Of a stretch of DNA of 64,000 nucleotides, positions 20,276-31,735 are shown piece after piece. The notes beneath the pieces are model-generated. The model was not told the origin of the DNA. It did no database searches and worked only from the letters and a program-made list of their open reading frames with translations. Numbering within the stretch: position 1 is the first letter of the stretch; each line of letters begins with the position of its first letter. Source of the stretch: Arthrobacter sp. SLBN-100. GTDB lineage: Bacteria; Actinomycetota; Actinomycetes; Actinomycetales; Micrococcaceae. Location: positions 1,302,001 through 1,366,000 of the forward strand of contig NZ_VFMY01000001.1 in the NCBI RefSeq assembly GCF_006715305.1. Direction: 5' to 3'. The position numbers were made by a program, and so were the translations under genes.

Positions 20276-20708
20276 CTGAACAATCATCCGGCCGAATCTC
20301 CAACAGATGTGCAGAACCAGCTTCTATGGGCCCTTAAGTAGCTGTTCGGGAGGTGAGTTCAAGTCATTGGAGGAAAGTCGCCCCGCTGGCAGGCGACAAT
20401 AAACGTTCCTGGCCATTCAACTCCGAACAGGACTATGACCCACAAACAGGCCAGCGCGCGGAATTGCTGCGGCATCCCGTCATCCTGCCCGCCCCATGAC
20501 CCAACCGCACCCTCCAGCCGCTTGGCCTGTCAAAGAACGGGAAAAACTTGGATCCTGCCTGGCTATCGCTCCTGAGAGGATACAGCGGGGAGCAAGGGGA
20601 CCATGGAGAATATGCCGAACAGCCGCGATACCGGTCACTTTCCATTAGTACAGCTGGCGCGACCCCACTAATTTTCGCCCCAGACCCCCATAGATCTTGA
20701 ATGCCGGA
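20276..20708. other. 433-base region between convergent genes, no gene seen
   Basis: Separates the pyruvyl-transferase-like gene from the convergent GT2 gene. A weak hairpin (GTCGCC...GGCGAC, about 20377-20397) is not followed by a T-run. No RNA gene or convincing short protein was found. Confidence 0.55.
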
Positions 20709-21611
20709 TCAGGCGACGCTCCGTACCTGTTTCGGTGACGGGTTGAACTTTAAGCCTTCGAGAATCTTCTTTGCGACTCCAACCTGAAGGCGTATCCCCA
20801 CCCGGCCACGGCGCATCCAGACGTACGTACTAACGACAAAACGAAGCCAGTCCAGTTTGTTGTCGTGGTGCCAACGATACGATGACTCATTGCGGGCGCC
20901 GTAGAAGAATTTCCAGGCATTGTCGGGGTTCACGTCACCAAAATTCACGCCTCGGTTGTCTGGCATATCATGAACTGCCACACTGTCCAGAACCTGGACT
21001 CCCGGGCCTTCCGCACTGATGCGCAGCGTGTATTCCATGTCATCAAACCAGATAAAGTACTCCACCAGCGGCAATCCGTATTTTGCAATGGAGCGGCGAG
21101 GAATCAAGACGGACACGAACGAACAGTTAGTGATGACCACGGTATTTTGGCCCTTGGCAATCAGGCGCCCCCAGTCCCAAGCGGTCCCGGGGTTGTTCAT
21201 TTCACAGATGGACCCGTCTGTGTAGCGGACCAATGAGCAGCTGTACGGAACGGGACGGCCTAGCTCCACTTCGGCAGCAGCATGCCCTGCCAGCAACGTC
21301 TCCAGAGCGGTCTTCTCCGTATAGCAGTCGTCATCCATGATCCAGACCCAGTCCGCACCACGTTCGTAGGCACGTTCCATGCCGGCTGCGAATCCACCAG
21401 CTCCTCCGCTGTTGGTATCAAGACGCAGGATTTCCACCCGCGGGTCATCCTGGTAATCAGCCAAGAGTTGCGGCGTGGAATCGGTGCTGGCGTTATCCAC
21501 CACAATCAGCAGGTCCACACCCCGGGACTGGGCCAAGATTGAATCCAGCACCCTGCCAAGCTTGCCGACCCTGTTGTAGGTTACAACGACGGCCGCGACT
21601 TTATCGGTCAT
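20709..21611 (-). CDS. GlfT1-like galactofuranosyltransferase (GT2)
   Basis: A 300-residue GT-A enzyme and last gene of the glf operon. It shows VAAVVVTYNRVGKLGRVLDS, VVDNASTDSTPQLL, NSGGAGGFAAGMERA, the metal site WIMDDDCYTE and EYFIWFDDMEYTLR with an acidic catalytic pair. These resemble actinobacterial galactofuranosyl/rhamnosyl transferases such as GlfT1. Start ATG 21611 overlaps the upstream stop as ATGA. Given the glf, wzm and wzt neighbours, priming of a galactan chain with UDP-Galf is the best guess. The mycobacterial glfT1 gene sits in a similar wzm/wzt neighbourhood. Confidence 0.8.
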   Translation of the reverse strand: MTDKVAAVVVTYNRVGKLGRVLDSILAQSRGVDLLIVVDNASTDSTPQLLADYQDDPRVEILRLDTNSGGAGGFAAGMERAYERGADWVWIMDDDCYTEKTALETLLAGHAAAEVELGRPVPYSCSLVRYTDGSICEMNNPGTAWDWGRLIAKGQNTVVITNCSFVSVLIPRRSIAKYGLPLVEYFIWFDDMEYTLRISAEGPGVQVLDSVAVHDMPDNRGVNFGDVNPDNAWKFFYGARNESSYRWHHDNKLDWLRFVVSTYVWMRRGRVGIRLQVGVAKKILEGLKFNPSPKQVRSVA

Positions 21612-23284
21612 GCTTTCCATCCTTCGTAGAGCGCCTTGGTCCATCCACGGGCGTCCGGGAGTTGCTTCAAGGCGTTGATCTTTTGCTGCTGCTCGGAGAT
21701 GATTTCTCTCCGAAGCGCTTCCGAGGACATCACCGCCTGGGTCAGCTTTACCGCTTCCTTGATAAAGGCGAATGGTTGGCGAGGAAGGAGCGCTTGGCCG
21801 GCCACTAGGGACGCTTGCGAGCCTACGTCGGACGATAGAACAGCGACGTTCATCGCTGTGGCTTCGAATGTTGTCAAGGTGAGACCCTCATTGTCGGAGG
21901 AAATGACCAGAAGATCCGCCTCAGCCAGGGTGTCGTCCACTGCCCGCGGTGGCTGGCGAAGTTCAACACGGCCAGTTAAGCCATAGCGGCCAACCAAGCT
22001 TTCCGTCTCCTCCAACAGTGCGCCGTCGCCGTGGACGATGAACCTCACGTCTGTTCCGACAGCCTTGACTAGCGCTGCAGCATAGCGCAGGAACAGGTAG
22101 GGGCGCTTCTGCTGGCTAAGCCTTCCGATAAACGCGACCGTGAACGGCCGGCTACTTTCACTGGCCGAGGCGGCGCTATGCGACTCCAACTGATCGGAAA
22201 GGCCATAAAGCGGCGCCAAGGCTACTCTGGTCTTCGGTATGTCCCGAAGCAGCGTCAAGTAGTCCCGGAGCTGGGGAGAGATGACGTGATGTATATCGAT
22301 TGTGTTGGAGAGCTTGACTGACACTTCCACAAACCCGCCGGTGCGCCACTCCAGGATGTGGAGAGTGTCGGCGATTTGAATCGAAGGATCCCACGCCTTG
22401 AACCAAGGCAGCCGGTGGTACAGCCAGTTGTTGTGGTGTACATGGATACCCCGCACCGAGAACTCTGAGAGCAGCCTGAGGAGCAGATCTGCATCCTCAC
22501 CCTGCGGCAACGGAAAACTTAGGGGCAGGACGAGTGCTCCATCTAGTTCCGGCCGGTCAATCCACGGATGCCACGAATCCCGGTCAGTCAGAACGATAGG
22601 AAGAAAGCCGGCCTCTTTAGCCAAGGCAATAGCCTCCAACGCCCAGCGCTCGGCCCCACCCATTTCCAGCCAGTGCAAGCCGAAGATAATCGCGGGCGGC
22701 CGTCCTGTCTGCCGGTTCCCTGAGGGAGACGACGAGACTTGAGAGGCCGCAATCCGCTGTGGACGACGCTTTGGCAGTATGCGCTCCTCGTAAAAGTCTG
22801 TGAGACCCTGCCGCAACGCGTCGAAGGCTACCGGGGCGCCAAACCTTACGCGCTTGAAGACTTTGCCTTTGAGCCCGGCGCGATCATAAAAGCTGGTGCC
22901 ACCCTCTGAGCGCTCACCGCCGAGGTCAATAACGAGCGGCATGATGCCACGGTCATGAGGGACATCCGCTTCGACGGTGCTCCGCACGGCCAGGGAGCAG
23001 ATCGCAGCCCGGTCAGCCTTCCATTCCAAGCGGTGGCAGGCCTCATCCGTCAGGCTCGGGTACTCACCCTCCGGTGCACGAAGTACTACGACCTTAAATT
23101 CGCGAGCGGGATGAACCAGGGAGTGGAAATTCAGGGCACCGGTAAGCAACCCAAGCTCACGTGCGGTCAGGCGTCCAGCGCCGCCACCGAGGCCGCTTTC
23201 CCCGTCATCGACAATGTCGAAAAGCAGTCGGGCTCTACTCATATTTCCTTCCGGTGTAAAAGACTCCACCTTTATTGATTCCAT
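21608..23284 (-). CDS. GT4 glycosyltransferase with an unassigned N-terminal domain
   Basis: A 558-residue protein. The C-terminal part (about 195-558) is a GT-B enzyme: FGLHWLEMGGAERWALEAI, HVHHNNWLYHR, FTVAFIGRLSQQKRPYLFL, FIVHGDGALLEETESL and the E-x7-E-like SSDNEGLTLTTFEATAMNV. The first 190 residues are not recognised. They have alternating strands and helices, no signal peptide, and end in a Ser/Arg/Pro-rich linker. Start ATG 23284 overlaps the upstream stop (TGATG); an internal ATG at 23242 begins MSRARLLFDIVDD and is a plausible alternative. It lies inside the Galf/ABC-export operon. Confidence 0.82.
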   Translation of the reverse strand: MESIKVESFTPEGNMSRARLLFDIVDDGESGLGGGAGRLTARELGLLTGALNFHSLVHPAREFKVVVLRAPEGEYPSLTDEACHRLEWKADRAAICSLAVRSTVEADVPHDRGIMPLVIDLGGERSEGGTSFYDRAGLKGKVFKRVRFGAPVAFDALRQGLTDFYEERILPKRRPQRIAASQVSSSPSGNRQTGRPPAIIFGLHWLEMGGAERWALEAIALAKEAGFLPIVLTDRDSWHPWIDRPELDGALVLPLSFPLPQGEDADLLLRLLSEFSVRGIHVHHNNWLYHRLPWFKAWDPSIQIADTLHILEWRTGGFVEVSVKLSNTIDIHHVISPQLRDYLTLLRDIPKTRVALAPLYGLSDQLESHSAASASESSRPFTVAFIGRLSQQKRPYLFLRYAAALVKAVGTDVRFIVHGDGALLEETESLVGRYGLTGRVELRQPPRAVDDTLAEADLLVISSDNEGLTLTTFEATAMNVAVLSSDVGSQASLVAGQALLPRQPFAFIKEAVKLTQAVMSSEALRREIISEQQQKINALKQLPDARGWTKALYEGWKA

Positions 23285-24014
23285 CAGTTCTCACGCAACA
23301 GGCTGACGGCATCTGCGATGGGACCGTCCGCTACCTTACGGCCTTGACGCAACACCACGCCCCGGTCACACACCTTGCTCACCATGTCCAAATCATGGCT
23401 GACCACAACAAGGGTGGTGCCGGACGAGCGCAGCTCCTGCACACGAGCGAGGCACTTCTTCTGAAAAGGCTCGTCACCGACCGAGAGAATTTCGTCGATG
23501 AGGAATACATCAGGCCGCGTGTGCACGGCAACAGAAAACGCCAGGCGCAGGAACATGCCAGACGAGTAAAACTTGACCTCGGTATCAATAAACTTGCCGA
23601 TTTCAGAAAACTCGACGATTTCATCGAAACGATCCGTCGTCTCTTGTTCGGTCATACCAAGGATTACGCCGTTGAGGTACACGTTTTCGCGCCCAGTGAG
23701 ATCCGGGTGGAAGCCCGCACCGACCTCGATCAAGCCAGCCACTTTGCCTCGGGTGCGGACACGCCCGCTATCCGAACCCATGACACCCGATATCAGCTTC
23801 AACAGGGTTGATTTACCCGATCCGTTGTAACCGAGCAATGCTACAGACTCTCCGGCGCTAACCGTCAAATCAACGCCGTCCAAAGCCATGAAAGTAGAGG
23901 ACAAATCCCCACGTCGGCCTTTGAAGAGCCAAACAACGGTTTCTTTTAGGGACCGGGTATGGCGGAGGTTGAATCGTTTAGACACATTTTCAACAACGAT
24001 TGCTTCATTTTCCA

Positions 24015-24015
<1 letters not shown>
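23284..24015 (-). CDS. wzt: ABC polysaccharide exporter, ATP-binding subunit
   Basis: A 243-residue ATPase of the Wzt/RfbE/TagH type. Walker A is GYNGSGKST (62-70), the signature is the exporter-type YSSGMFLRLAFS (from 150), Walker B is DVFLIDEILSVGD (169-181) and the switch His is in VVSHDLD. There is no C-terminal carbohydrate-binding domain, so chain length is not likely controlled by the E. coli O9a-type mechanism. Start GTG 24015 shares a base with the permease stop (TAGTG). It drives export of a lipid-linked polymer. Confidence 0.93.
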
Positions 24016-26152
<2,137 letters not shown>

Positions 26153-26189
26153 TCAGGCGGCAGCCGCAGCCCACCAGTAAGGTCTAACG

Positions 26190-26774
26190 CTACGCCTCGG
26201 CCAGGACCCCCTCCTGCTCAAGGTACCGAACCCCGGTCCGGGGACACACCCACTCCCCGCCCTCCTGCTGCAGCGGGTGGCCCGCCTTCCCAACCCAACC
26301 AACACGCCGGGCGGGTACGCCCGCAACGAGGGCGAAGGCCGGCACATCCTTAGTGACAACAGCACCTGCTGCGACCGTTGCCCAAGCCCCAATGGTCACC
26401 GGGGCGATACAGACGGCGCGGGCACCGATGGCGGCGCCCTCGCGGACGGTTACACCGACTTTGTCCCAGTCATCCTCTGTCTTCAGTGCGCCGTCGGGAG
26501 TCACAGCACGGGGAAAAACGTCATTGGTCAGCACGACTGCAGGGCCAATAAATACGCCCGCTTCCAACACCGCGGGCTCGTACACGAGCGCGTAGTTTTG
26601 GACCTTGCAGTTGTCGCCGAGCGTGGCGCCGGGCCCTATGTAAGCCCCGCGGCCGATGACGCAGTTCTCCCCCACGCGTGCGGACTCCCGGACCTGTGCC
26701 AAATGCCACACTTTTGTCCCTGCCCCTACGACAGATTCCTCAGACACATCAGCGGTGACTGCAACTGTGCTCAC
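26190..26774 (-). CDS. Left-handed beta-helix acyltransferase
   Basis: A 194-residue hexapeptide-repeat transferase. The repeats are visible as VVGAGTKVWHLAQV, CVIGRGAYIGPGATLG, GVTVREGAAIGARAVCIAPVTIG and ATVAAGAVVTKDVP, followed by VAGVPARRVG. It resembles WbpD/WlbB-type N-acetyltransferases acting on UDP-amino sugars, including the early KVWHLAQV segment. The C-terminal tail has two cysteines (HPLQQEGGEWVCPRTG; also a Cys in the repeats) of unknown role. Start GTG 26774 has AGGAG about 6 bases upstream. It may acetylate a sugar nucleotide for the glycan. Confidence 0.83.
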   Translation of the reverse strand: MSTVAVTADVSEESVVGAGTKVWHLAQVRESARVGENCVIGRGAYIGPGATLGDNCKVQNYALVYEPAVLEAGVFIGPAVVLTNDVFPRAVTPDGALKTEDDWDKVGVTVREGAAIGARAVCIAPVTIGAWATVAAGAVVTKDVPAFALVAGVPARRVGWVGKAGHPLQQEGGEWVCPRTGVRYLEQEGVLAEA

Positions 26775-26931
26775 AGGGGCTCCTTTATCGCCGGCGACCG
26801 CGTCTGCGATCGATGTTTCAAGCGATCCTAACCGAGCTGCGCCGCAGATTGTCCACATACGGAAACTCAACCGGGTGCTGGGTCGACCTGCTGAGTAGCG
26901 TGGGTTTCAAAGGCCGTGAGGATCTGTACCC

Positions 26932-29900
26932 ATGAAATTCCATTGCACCCTCGTCCGCAGCCCGGTATCCGGGCTGCAGGAACCACCCCTGGAACTCACT
27001 ATCCAGGCTCCGGAAGGCACCGCTGGCTCTGACATCCAAACCGAATTGGCGCGCCAGTTCGGGACCGGAGCCGTGTCCGCCAGCGGCAAGGATCTGAGAT
27101 CTCTCAGCGTAGGTACGGCGCCACTAATTAACGGGGCAGTTCTCGTGGATGGCGCCTCCCAGCCGGGGGCCAGAAAACTCCGACGACGGGCGCTCAGTGA
27201 CGATGCCCGCCTGGCCCTGGCGGTCCACAGCGGCGTCGGCGCCGGGACGGTGGTGCCGTTACGCCGGGGTTCGTACACCATTGGCCGCAGTGGTAGCCGG
27301 ATAGTGATCCCCGACCCCGAGCTCTCCAGGGAACACGCACGCCTCGATGTCACGGAAACGGACATCATGATCGTTGACCTGGACAGCGCCAACGGCATCC
27401 ATGTCGACGGCGAGAGGGTCCGAAATGCCGTTATCTCCACGGACTCAGTCATCCGCTGCGGGAACACAATGATGTCACTGGTCCTGATGGACCTGCCGGA
27501 AAGTACACTCGCGCCGGCCGGGATGTCGACGCAGCAGCCTCTCACCGTCGCGGGCCGAACGGAGACAGGCAACCGGGCCATGCTCATCCTGACGGCGGTC
27601 CTTCCGTTGCTGATCGGGATAGGGCTTGCGGTGGTCACGGGTATGTGGATGTTCCTCGCCTTTTCGGCCGCCTCGGCGGTATCCGTCCTCGTGCCCCTGG
27701 CTGCCGGTCGCCGTCAGCGCCGTGACCTTGCCAACGCTGTTGCTGCCGCCGTGGCAGAAGACCGGAAACGTCGACAGCGGGCAGGGCCCTCGCTGGCACG
27801 GCTCGTGCTGGCCGCCCGTCAGCAGCAAGGCGGCCAAACGCCGGTTGCCTGCGACGCTTCCGCTGAAGGGGGCGGGGTTTGGTTGCGGCTCGGCGAGGCT
27901 CCACAAGCGGCGAACGTGACAGTTGAGCCCACGCCCTCGTCCGTCCGCGTTCCGTCCGCGGGGACCGTGCCCGTAGCTTTGGATCCGGGCATTCCCAAGA
28001 CAACGTTCCGCGGGCCAGGAGCCGTGGCTGACGGCCTTGTCCGTTCCCTCGTAATGCAGCTCGCCGGCTACCCCAGGGCCCGCACCACCCGCATCCTCAT
28101 AGTGGGCGATGCGGATCGCCTTCCTCTGTGCGCACGGTACCTGCCGGGCACCACTCTCACCGCTTCCCACAACGAGGCACGCCGGATTCTGGCCGAAGTG
28201 CTCGAACCCGCCCATCAACGGGGTGTCCTCATCGTGCTGGGAGCTTCCAATGCACAGGACGACGACGTGACGTCGCTTACGGCGGCAGGGCTTGGTTGGC
28301 AGGTCCTTCAGTTCCCCTCGGCTGGCGGCGGAAATGACTGCACCTGGGAGGTACAGCTTTCCGAGCGGACATCCATCCTTCGAGGCCCGACAGGTGACGT
28401 AGTCTTCGTCCCGGATCTGGCCCCGGAGGCAGTCTTCACTAATTTCTGCCGAAAGCTTGCAGGGCAACCTGATCCGCCGGACAAGGGACGCAAAACTGTC
28501 CCGCGCTCCTGTTCGCTCCGGGAACTGCTGCCGCTCTCTCCGGAGAGCATTGCCGCCCGGTGGGATGCGAGCGCCAATACCCCGGCGCTACACGTTCCAC
28601 TGGGCATCAGCGCAACCGGACCGCGCAGCCTTGACCTCAACGCCGATGGCCCCCATCTGCTGGTCGCGGGCACCACGGGCTCGGGCAAGTCAGAACTGCT
28701 CCGCACCCTCACCCTGGCTTTGGCCCTCACCCATCCACCCGACCGGGTGAACTTCCTTTTGATTGATTTCAAGGGCGGGTCCGGGCTCGGCCCCCTGACG
28801 GAACTGGTCCATTGCGTGGGCCTGCTGACCGACCTGTCCACCTACGAGCTTGAGCGGACCCTTGCCTCACTCAGGGCCGAGATCAGGCTGCGCGAGGAAG
28901 CACTGGCGGCCGCCGGGGTGCCGGATCTCGCTGCATACAGCTCCACGGGGGCTTCCCGCACCTTCCCGCTCCCCCATCTGGTCATCGTCATCGATGAATT
29001 CAGGATGCTCGTTGATGATGCACCGGAGGCACTCCGCGAACTGATGCGGATCGCGGCGATCGGCCGTTCACTGGGGATCCACCTGGTCATGGCCACCCAG
29101 CGGCCGCAGGGAGCCGTCACGGCGGACATCCGGGCCAATGTCACCTCCAGCATTGCCCTCAGGGTGCAATCCGACATGGAGTCCAGCGACATCATCAACA
29201 CCAAAGACGCAGCCGGCATCAGCGTGGGCACACCGGGACGGGCCTTCCTGTCGCGGGGGAAAGAGGCTCCGCAGGAATTCCAGACCGCCACGATCGGGAC
29301 GGCTCCTGCCGAGTCTGGCCAGGCGGACGCTGTTAGGGTGCAACTCGCCGTGGACTGCCTTTCACTTGATGGAACCGAGGGTGCAGGCAGTGAGGGTGAT
29401 GAGCAGCAGACGGCCGGGCAGCAGACACCTTGCCAGGCTGCCCGCCCCTTGATCGCCATGGTGCAGGACCTGTGGCGCAGCCAACAGGGAGAGGCGCCTC
29501 GCCGACCGGTGGCGGCTCCCCTGCCTTCAAACCTGCCAGCCCACCACAACAAGACGTCGCTGGTCCCGTCAGGCAGCGGCGGAAGCACCGAATGGTTGAT
29601 CGAACTCGGCCTGATGGATCTGCCGGAACAGCAAAAAATCGTGCCCCTGGTCTGGAAGCCCGCGAGGCACAGTCATCTGGCGCTGGTCGGCGGCCCGTCC
29701 TCCGGCGCCCTGGAGGCCCTTGAACTCGCCGTCGCACGGCTGGTCCTCAGCCCCGTGGAGGCACACGGCTACCTACTGGACGCAGGCGGCAATTTCGTTG
29801 AATTGGCCAATTCAGGACACATCGGAGCGCATGTGGGCCCAGATGAGCCGAGGCGGGCGGTCCGCGTACTCCAGCGCCTGAAACAGGAGATGGCCCGGCG

Positions 29901-31047
29901 GCTAAGCCAGGCTGGCAGGGCGGGCGAGACCCCCTTGGTACTCGCCATATCCGGGTGGGGATCATGGATATCCGCGTTGCGGGCAGGGCCCTTAGCCTGG
30001 GCCGAAGACCTCCTCCAGGATCTTGTCCGCGACGGCAGCCGGGCGGACATCGTGGTGATGATTGCGGGTGACAGGGAACTTGTCAGTTCCCGGACGTTCG
30101 CTTCGCTTCCGAACCGGCTCTACTTTCCGGCCGGATCGAATCCGGACAGCCGGATAGCGTGGCCCCGCATGCCGGCAACGGCCGAACTCCAGGGACGCGC
30201 CGTGGCCTTCGGTCCCGTCTCCGGCGGCCGCCCCGCTGCTTGCCAGCTGTACAGCCGGGACCCTCGAAGCTTGCGAAAGCCCGGACCAGCCGGAGAAAAG
30301 GCCCCGGCAAAACGTCCGTTCCGCGTCGAGCAACTTCCGGCACTGGTGCCAGCGGCCAAGCTCGGTCCTGCCGAAACCAGCTCTGCAACATACCGCCCCG
30401 GCTCTCCAAGGGAGGCCAAAACCGCAGGCGGCACCAGCCGGTCAAGCAGCAGCAAGAGCCGCCACCTGCTGATTGGCGTTGGCGGTGACGAGCTCGAGCC
30501 GGCGTCTATTGGTATTCAGGACGGAGGCGTGCTCACAGTCCTTGGCGGCCCGGCCTCCGGGAAAACGAACTTCCTGCGCGCGCTGCCGTTAATGAACCCG
30601 GCAGGCGGGCCATGGCTCTGTTCCGAGGACGAAGACGCTCCCGGCGACTTCTGGCAGCAGTCGCTGGCGGCAGCGGCAGCGGGCGACATGTGCCGAGGGA
30701 CGGTGGCGCTGGTGGACGATGCCGATCTTCTCCCCGCCGAAGCCCTGCAGCACCTGTCGGAGTTGAACGCGTTGGGCTACGCGGTGGTGGTTACAGCCAA
30801 TTACAGCCCGTTGCTCCTGCAGCGCGTGCCGCTGGTCATGAAGTCCCGCGCGTCCGGCACGGGAGTGCTGCTGGCACCGCGCTCACTGCCCGATGGTGAC
30901 CTCTTTGGAATCAGGTTCGAAGTGGAGGCCAACCCACCACCTGGTAGAGGGGTACTGATCTCCCAAGGCGCGGCAACGAGCATGCAGGTGGGCTGGGCGG
31001 CTTTGCCCGTCCAGGACGGAGACGAACCGGTCAGAGGGCCGGCGTAG
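26932..31047 (+). CDS. FHA-FtsK/SpoIIIE ATPase, EssC-like (type VII secretion type)
   Basis: A 1371-residue membrane ATPase. Residues 1-90 look like the EssC N-terminal domain. Residues about 112-165 are an FHA domain (TIGRSGSRIVIPDPELSREH, then SANGIHVDG), which binds phosphothreonine peptides. Two transmembrane helices lie at about 216-258. Three FtsK/SpoIIIE modules follow. The first has an intact Walker A, GTTGSGKSE (about 580), and Walker B, LVIVIDEF. The second is degenerate (GGPSSGALE, about 920). The third has GGPASGKTN (about 1205) and ALVDDAD. EssC/EccC ATPases power export of WXG100 proteins, but none is seen nearby. It overlaps the convergent next gene by 17 bases. Confidence 0.85.
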   Translation: MKFHCTLVRSPVSGLQEPPLELTIQAPEGTAGSDIQTELARQFGTGAVSASGKDLRSLSVGTAPLINGAVLVDGASQPGARKLRRRALSDDARLALAVHSGVGAGTVVPLRRGSYTIGRSGSRIVIPDPELSREHARLDVTETDIMIVDLDSANGIHVDGERVRNAVISTDSVIRCGNTMMSLVLMDLPESTLAPAGMSTQQPLTVAGRTETGNRAMLILTAVLPLLIGIGLAVVTGMWMFLAFSAASAVSVLVPLAAGRRQRRDLANAVAAAVAEDRKRRQRAGPSLARLVLAARQQQGGQTPVACDASAEGGGVWLRLGEAPQAANVTVEPTPSSVRVPSAGTVPVALDPGIPKTTFRGPGAVADGLVRSLVMQLAGYPRARTTRILIVGDADRLPLCARYLPGTTLTASHNEARRILAEVLEPAHQRGVLIVLGASNAQDDDVTSLTAAGLGWQVLQFPSAGGGNDCTWEVQLSERTSILRGPTGDVVFVPDLAPEAVFTNFCRKLAGQPDPPDKGRKTVPRSCSLRELLPLSPESIAARWDASANTPALHVPLGISATGPRSLDLNADGPHLLVAGTTGSGKSELLRTLTLALALTHPPDRVNFLLIDFKGGSGLGPLTELVHCVGLLTDLSTYELERTLASLRAEIRLREEALAAAGVPDLAAYSSTGASRTFPLPHLVIVIDEFRMLVDDAPEALRELMRIAAIGRSLGIHLVMATQRPQGAVTADIRANVTSSIALRVQSDMESSDIINTKDAAGISVGTPGRAFLSRGKEAPQEFQTATIGTAPAESGQADAVRVQLAVDCLSLDGTEGAGSEGDEQQTAGQQTPCQAARPLIAMVQDLWRSQQGEAPRRPVAAPLPSNLPAHHNKTSLVPSGSGGSTEWLIELGLMDLPEQQKIVPLVWKPARHSHLALVGGPSSGALEALELAVARLVLSPVEAHGYLLDAGGNFVELANSGHIGAHVGPDEPRRAVRVLQRLKQEMARRLSQAGRAGETPLVLAISGWGSWISALRAGPLAWAEDLLQDLVRDGSRADIVVMIAGDRELVSSRTFASLPNRLYFPAGSNPDSRIAWPRMPATAELQGRAVAFGPVSGGRPAACQLYSRDPRSLRKPGPAGEKAPAKRPFRVEQLPALVPAAKLGPAETSSATYRPGSPREAKTAGGTSRSSSSKSRHLLIGVGGDELEPASIGIQDGGVLTVLGGPASGKTNFLRALPLMNPAGGPWLCSEDEDAPGDFWQQSLAAAAAGDMCRGTVALVDDADLLPAEALQHLSELNALGYAVVVTANYSPLLLQRVPLVMKSRASGTGVLLAPRSLPDGDLFGIRFEVEANPPPGRGVLISQGAATSMQVGWAALPVQDGDEPVRGPA

Positions 31048-31504
31048 AACCCCCGGTACGGGAAGCGAAAGTGATGAGTTTGTTCTGGAACAGCAGCACA
31101 ATCGCGATGATGGCCGGAACCAGCATGGCCAGCCCGGCCAGCGGGAGGCCGGCACTCAGTGTAGGGAAGCCGATGGTGAGGACGAACAGCTGCGCCACCA
31201 GGGCGGCGGCCCTGGTCCACCGGTACCCCCGGTAGAGAAAAAGTGAAACCGCGCACAGCCAGGCCGAGCATGCCAGCAGCAGTCCCAGCGTGAACACGGC
31301 GCCCCAGAACGAAAGAACCGGGCTCCCGGTCGCAAGCTGGTAGCCGTACCAGGCGGCTGCCGACAACAGGGCAGTCGCCTCGGCGGCCACGATCACCGCC
31401 ACCACGAGCACAGCGCGCGGACGGGCCCCGCCGGCCGGCTGCTCCGGCACGGGCTCCCCTGATGGAATCTGCGGGTCTGCGGGGTTTTCCGGAGGTCTTG
31501 ACAC
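31031..31504 (-). CDS. Small membrane protein of unknown function
   Basis: A 157-residue protein: a Pro/Glu-rich N-terminus of about 28 residues, then four hydrophobic helices (AVLVVAVIVAAEATALLSAA; LSFWGAVFTLGLLLACSAWL; ALVAQLFVLTIGFPTL; LAMLVPAIIAIVLLF). Not recognised as a named family. Start GTG 31504 has a weak GGTAGGG upstream. Its 3' end overlaps that of the EssC-like gene tail to tail. It is divergent from whiB1. Confidence 0.68.
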   Translation of the reverse strand: MSRPPENPADPQIPSGEPVPEQPAGGARPRAVLVVAVIVAAEATALLSAAAWYGYQLATGSPVLSFWGAVFTLGLLLACSAWLCAVSLFLYRGYRWTRAAALVAQLFVLTIGFPTLSAGLPLAGLAMLVPAIIAIVLLFQNKLITFASRTGGSTPAL

Positions 31505-31622
31505 ACTGGCACCCTACCGGACATAGTCGAACAGTGGTGAGGACCACTACCGCCACTGTGATGCATCGCTCAGCGTTCCGGCGATTTCAAGCCTTATTAC
31601 CCCTTGTTTACACAGCGTTAAC

Positions 31623-31679
31623 ATGACAGGCTTGATTCAGATGACCAACGGGGCCCTGCCGGGCCCCTTTCCTTTGTAG
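31623..31679 (+). other. Possible whiB1 leader peptide ORF with an embedded hairpin
   Basis: An 18-codon frame (MTGLIQMTNGALPGPFPL) lies upstream of whiB1. Its second half is a GC hairpin: GGGGCCC (31650-31656), loop TGCC, GGGCCCC (31661-31667), then TTTCCTTT. This is the layout of a leader-peptide attenuator or a short terminated transcript. There is no obvious ribosome binding site, so translation is uncertain. Confidence 0.3.
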
Positions 31680-31684
31680 CTACT

Positions 31685-31700
31685 AGTGAATAATTTCACA
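31685..31700. promoter_or_regulatory. CRP/GlxR-type cAMP-receptor-protein site upstream of whiB1
   Basis: The palindrome AGTGA-ATAATT-TCACA matches the actinobacterial CRP/GlxR consensus TGTGA-N6-TCACA with one mismatch. It lies about 35 bases upstream of the whiB1 start and overlaps a possible -10 element (TAATTT). The mycobacterial whiB1 promoter is known to be controlled by CRP, so this site has a matching precedent. Confidence 0.65.
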
Positions 31701-31735
31701 AAGGGCACTTCCCAGAAATGGAGCAACTGATCAGC

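Noticed and set aside
18694..20708. tRNA or small RNA gene in the long gaps
   Set aside because: No cloverleaf-type arms or well-formed promoter-terminator pair could be seen by eye; a covariance-model search would be decisive.
31718..31735. whiB1 starting at ATG 31718
   Set aside because: ATG 31736 places the four cysteines at 9, 37, 40 and 46, identical to mycobacterial WhiB1. The earlier ATG has no good ribosome binding site.
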